A stretch of DNA of 64,000 nt from Lepeophtheirus salmonis (Eukaryota; Arthropoda; Copepoda; Siphonostomatoida; Caligidae), in the NCBI RefSeq assembly GCF_016086655.4, contig NC_052136.2, forward strand, positions 12,214,001-12,278,000, in the 5' to 3' direction. The position numbers were made by a program, and so were the translations under genes. A model generated the notes under the pieces. The model searched no databases. It saw only the letters and a list, made by a program, of their open reading frames with translations, and was not told the DNA's origin. Positions 59,610-64,000 of the stretch are shown one piece after another. Within the stretch, counting starts at the first letter, position 1; each line of letters opens with the position of its first letter.

Positions 59610-61690
59610 ATGCTGTGTAAAATCGAACACATTTATGGGAATGCTTGTAAATATGTGAGGGGTAGCAATTTTTTGGTGCCCAAAATGATTGGTCTCAGAT
59701 TATGTTTTTAAACAAGGGAGCTCAAAACTTTTAAAAGTAAAGGTTACAGTGAAGTTTTCATCATTGGTATTTATAAGAGTGCCATATTGTCAGGGGTATA
59801 ATAACATTTCAGCAAACATAACATATAAATTTTAACTATACAATCTCTATCTCATTATGGACAGGACCCTCGCCTTCAAAGACCCCAGAACAAAAATATA
59901 TTTTATATTTTTATGGGAAACCTATAACAAGGATTTAATTTTTATACTATCTAAATTAAAATTACGCAAAGTTTGGCAGTCTCTCTGACTACAGAGGACA
60001 CTTTTTGACAAACGCGTGTTGTTAAATCTCAGTGCCTCATATTAAATAGAACAGGGAAGTACATATTTGGTGCCCCAACATAAAAATAAGCTCGAACAAA
60101 AATCAAGAAACACACAGCCCAATATTTCATAGACATATAATAGGTGAAGTAAAAAGTTATGAGCGTTTTTTTCCTTTATTTTGACAGAGTTAGGATTATC
60201 CGATTTAGATCAAATGTTCACCGTTTTGTTGGATAATATTTGTTCATGTTGAAACCAATTTTAAAATTCCATGATTGAAGAAGTTTTCGTCCCTATTGGT
60301 AAAAAACTTGACCAGCTCAATTTCACAAGCCTCTCTTGAAGCCAGTTTTGTACCATCAGGAAATTTCCCATCTTAGCTCTTGTTACTTCTAGCGTGTCGT
60401 TAATAAGTTGTGTGGCCTGGTGTTGTCTTGATGGAATACAACACCCTTTCTATTGGCCAATTCTGTCCGCTTCTGTTCGACTGCCTGCTTCAATATGGTC
60501 AGTAGTTGACAATATAAGTCCGAATTGTAGATGATTCCTTTCTAATCCCACCAAACATAAGGCATAACCTTCTTAGCCGTTAATTCGGGATAGGCAATCG
60601 TTTGACCGCTTCACTTTGCTTTGATCAAGATCTTTTTCGGCTGTTTTTCTCGCATTATACCCATTTTTCTTTGCCAGTCACCATACGTTTCAAAAATGGA
60701 TCAATTATGCTACATTTTAGAAAAGAGTAACATACATAAATTCGATCCAAAAGGTCATTTTGCGTAAATTCGTGTGTCCCCCATACATCGGGCTTCTTCT
60801 TAAGACCAGCCTTATAAAATGTTTCCTAACGGATTTCTGGCTAATCTTCAGTTCCTGGACAATGGAATAAGTACACTCATGCCGGTCCAACTTGACAATT
60901 TCCATATTTTTATCGACATTTTCGATGAATGGCCTACCAGAGCCTGCCTCATCTTCGACGTCCATATTAGTAGAAAGGCATAATTGGAGTCACTGTTTTG
61001 CAGTTGTATTCGATACTGTATTGAGTCCATAAACAGCATAATTTTTTTTGGTTGCCTGCTTTACTTTTTCACAATGGTTCTAGTGATGCCGAAAAATGTA
61101 TTAGATTTTTCTATTCTTTACTTCCATTTTGGAACGCTGTAACGCACAACTGGCTTCACCAAACACAAAACTGTAAAGGATTTGTTTAAGAGTATGAATA
61201 ACCTTTAATCATACTTTAAGTTTTTTTTAATGCTTTTTTTTAACTTAAACTTATATGAGTCAATTATAAACATTGTATTCAAATATTTTGGAATGAGTTA
61301 AAATACCCAGGAATTTGAAGTATAGTTTATAACCTTGTTTAATTTTAAAAGACTTTTTTTGTCCCCAAGATGGGTCCTTTCAAATAAAATCAATCAATTT
61401 ATCATTCTTTTATTAAGACAATTAATTAAGGCTACTTTAGGTATAATTTGCGACACGCACAAAGAGTTAATAAGAATAATTTGTTCAAAGAAATGATTTA
61501 TCGATGAATATAAATATAATCCCCACTCAATTTTGATGAAATGCATTCCAGCTTGCTTTTGTCTTGACGGCCCACATATGTAAAATTTAAAAAAAGAATT
61601 AATGTATGTAAGTTTATATTATGTTTGGGAAAGAACGTGTGTAGCTGAAGCCCAGCACATAAAAAAAAAAAGGATTAATCGTACACATCT
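59610..61690. repeat. Dispersed repeat family C, copy split by a mariner
   Basis: The left portion is 59610 to about 60140 and the right about 61245 to 61690. They join smoothly when compared with 4525-4565 and 53335-53370. The break falls at ..TTTCATAGACATAT | TATGAGTCAATTATAAAC.., so the intervening 1.1 kb is a later insertion. Confidence 0.65.
60150..61170 (-). pseudogene. DD34D-type mariner transposase pseudogene
   Basis: Minus strand. The N-terminal helix-turn-helix region includes SGRPFIENVDKNMEIVKLDR and YSIVQELKISQKSVRKH (about 60940-60790). The second catalytic block VFHQDNTRPH is at about 60440-60411. C-terminal pieces are KLASREACEIELVKFF and NIIQQNGEHL (about 60340-60200). The FHQDNxRPH signature is that of classical DD34D mariners, unlike the QQD/RQDSAP type of the other remnants here. 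Frameshifts, stops and a missing first Asp block show that it is dead. Confidence 0.8.
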
Positions 61691-63120
61691 ACATTATTAA
61701 AGCAAAGTTTATCGACACTTAATAACCCCGACCAATACAAGATACTCCCTGTAGTACACTTAGATTGAAAAGTTCTGACTTTACTGGATTTGTTGCCATG
61801 TCGCAGGAACATTAGTTTATATCGGTCCCAAAAAAATGTATTCTTCTATGTATAATTTTACCCCCACTTCAAAAATTAACAGAAATAAAGTGAACAAATA
61901 AACGACGAACGAAAACTTTTCAGAAAATGAACGAATAAACTGAAAAAAGGTGAATGGTTCTAAGCCTGTTTTTACGTAATAATTTTGATTATCTGAATCT
62001 CGATTGGACCACCTCTAGTGAAACTTTGTGCTGAGGTTATTCAAGTTTTGTCTACAGATTAACACTACGGTTATATGATAGTGTGTGCTATCTGGGAAGG
62101 AGCTTTTCCTAGAAGGATGGCTTTCTTGAAGATCGGACCTGTTTACCACAGCTGCTGCCTCACCACGGCTAACAGTACAAAGAATGGACTAAAGGGGGGG
62201 AAATCTACAAAATCTGCGACTCATAGTTCAGTTTATCATTTGTGTGTATTATAACTCTTGGTTCAATACCAAGGTGAAGTAATAGTGGATTGAATTGCCA
62301 AGGCACGTCATATTTCAACTTAATAGTCTCAAGTCCCAGAAAAAATAAGTGCGTGAACTCGTGATGCCAACAGTGAAATGATCTGCTCGATATGCTCACA
62401 GTTAATGATCTTACAAATTCTAGTTTGCTGTGAAGATTAGAAGGAGATAATCATAAGCGTAGAACGAATCCTGGCTACCAGGGAGAGAGTTGACCAAACA
62501 GACAATCGGGGAGAAAAACGCCTCCTATAAACAGTGGTGCTTCTAGCCTCATTGACATGATCAACTGGTCAGAAGTAGAGTAAGAGCCACCTCTTAACTA
62601 CTCCTAAACAACTTTCGAGTTGAAGAAATCTATCCAAACAGCAAGAGGGTTTTTATAATGGTCACAGCAGCTTCTTCAAAGTATTTCTCACAAGAAAAGA
62701 GAGATGGAGTATATAGGAATCAGGAGGGCAACAGGAGAGATATTTCAAGGAATGACTCCAAGCAAAACCTTTATATCCTTCCAAAATTAAATAAATTATA
62801 AGAAAGATACACTGAAAGACAAAGTTGAAACACTTTAATCGATTGAAATGTAATATAAATCTTTTCATCATATAATGAAGCAAAAAAATTGTGAAAAAAT
62901 TATTCTGAATTCTCATATTTCTTTTCTATTAATATATATTTGGAATCAAAATTAACAAATTAATAAAATATAGCATCAACAGATATGTACCATTAGGTTA
63001 ATAAATAAAATAATATGTTCCTAAGTATTCTTCAAACAAAACAATACAGAAATTACTTCTTTTTTATCTATTTTAAAGTGCAGAAATAACTAAATTAAAA
63101 TGATTTAATGATTAAAATTT
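61691..63120. other. Intergenic DNA, no gene supported
   Basis: A patch at 62080-62650 has higher G+C and may be decayed transposon DNA. The minus frame 62399-62205 (with LGIEPRVIIHTNDKL) is not recognised. Confidence 0.4.
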
Positions 63121-63121
63121 C

Positions 63122-63173
63122 TTCATATTTGAACTTTTCACATCAAGGACAATATGAAAAGTTCAAATATGAA
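63122..63173. repeat. Perfect 19-bp inverted repeat, 14-nt loop
   Basis: TTCATATTTGAACTTTTCA (63122-63140) and its exact reverse complement (63155-63173) form an uninterrupted stem. It is shorter than a normal miRNA precursor stem. It is probably a MITE end or a cruciform-forming repeat. Confidence 0.9.
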
Positions 63174-63483
63174 TGTCTATAAAGTATATTAAAAAAACCA
63201 GCACTGGGAAATATAGAAAAAAACGCATTTTCTCTAATTTTCAAAGTGAAATTGATGTAGCTTAGAGTTATTTTATCTTTTTGAAAATCACTTTTTTGAA
63301 ACCTACGTGAAAAAATAACTGTAAATTATGATTTTCTAAAAAATGAAAAGTACGACCCACCTTAATACATAGTGATGCTCAAATTATGTAAAATGCATTT
63401 TGGGGCTCTTATTTGCTTTCTCGACCTTTATTTGAATTTTTCCACCATTTTTAGGTAAAAAAATATTCAGTTATTAGTATAAA

Positions 63484-64000
63484 GGGAAAAGTACTCGGGC
63501 ATTCAAAAATATATTATATCCATCTTGCCACCAGAGCTATTTAGATTTTTTACAATCCGTTTTTTCTCTATATATACTGGCAAATAGTAGAATTTCTTTT
63601 AAATATATTTACATCCATTCGAAGTGAAATACCATCTTTTTAAATTGATAGTGGGTCACTCAGTTCTCATTAAGGATCTCGGTGGCACCAAGATTTGGCC
63701 TTATGTTCAATCTAGGCACCACTAACAACTGCTACAGTGTCTCAACTCTTCTCTGTTTGAGCTCCTTCGAACCGACTTAAACTACGATAAGGTGCTGCTG
63801 CTTCTCACAGACGGTGCTCCCTATTGGTCTGAATGAGATATCAACCGTATTGCTGAATTAGTTAGGTACAGTTTTCCAAATGTGGACATGAAGGAGGATC
63901 CCAACACCATAGTAAGCTTCAAATTACGCCCCTATGACATCCTGGGACTGTGAGAGAGCCTTCAGTGTTTTCAAAGATCTCCTCATAAAAAGAAGAATAG
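63484..64000 (+). pseudogene. Deleted hAT element: terminal repeat plus transposase C-terminus
   Basis: 63484-63643 matches the flanks of the intact mariner (17850-17859 joined to 19196-19345). From about 63745 the plus strand reads LFELLRTDLNYDKVLLLLTD then GAPYW and a stop. In a shifted frame near the end it reads YAPMTSWDCERAFSVFKDLL and IKRRI, the hAT C-terminal dimerisation signature. The middle of the transposase is missing. The element runs off the window end. Confidence 0.7.

Noticed and set aside
63122..63173. microRNA gene
   Set aside because: A 19-bp stem with no extension is shorter than expected for a Drosha/Dicer substrate, and it is perfectly paired like MITE debris. It is kept only as a hairpin.

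Overview
This window comes from an AT-rich eukaryotic nuclear genome. The recognisable genes have very short GT-AG introns (about 52-184 bp), and the intergenic DNA is packed with decayed DNA transposons: mariner, hAT, P/THAP-type, Helitron and many MITEs. Compact-intron animal genes, a Cys-rich arthropod-style metallothionein and a dense mariner population point to an arthropod. A parasitic (caligid) copepod is my best guess, but that is inference and was not tested by any search.

Only four loci look like host genes. They are a tRNA-Trp(CCA) at 27335-27406 (+), a tiny two-exon metallothionein-like gene at 32695-32836 (+), a complete six-exon PIAS-type SUMO E3 ligase at 40531-42976 (-), and a five-exon ribose-phosphate pyrophosphokinase at 48467-49791 (-). 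The pyrophosphokinase is the right length for its family (318 codons) only if one extra A is discounted in each of two A-runs. The four loci do not obviously act in one pathway.

The rest is mobile-element territory. From 1 to 27 kb there are: a MITE (1814-2094), mariner remnants (3600-4410, 4970-5500), a 78-bp tandem duplication, a P-element/THAP9-like transposase pseudogene (6370-8280), a foldback element with arms of about 170 bp (11768-12924), a second 78-bp tandem array (13061-13294), hAT-like remnants, and one intact mariner (17860-19195) with a 359-aa DD37D transposase. From 28 to 40 kb there are Helitron, MITE, mariner and ZBED5/GTF2I-like hAT fragments around the metallothionein gene. 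From 43 to 64 kb there are a 281-bp tandem repeat, more mariner, BED-finger, Helitron and P-element derivatives, a second foldback element, and a DD34D mariner nested in a dispersed repeat.

The intact mariner is inserted in a repeat whose other copy, near 63.48 kb, is unoccupied. The window therefore carries its own empty-site control, which fixes the TA target duplication. No operon-like or defence-type gene system is visible. The most rewarding items are the 29-residue, nine-cysteine metallothionein, the intact mariner with its empty site, the two homopolymer frame breaks in the pyrophosphokinase gene, and the P-element-derived MITE that still carries half a THAP finger.
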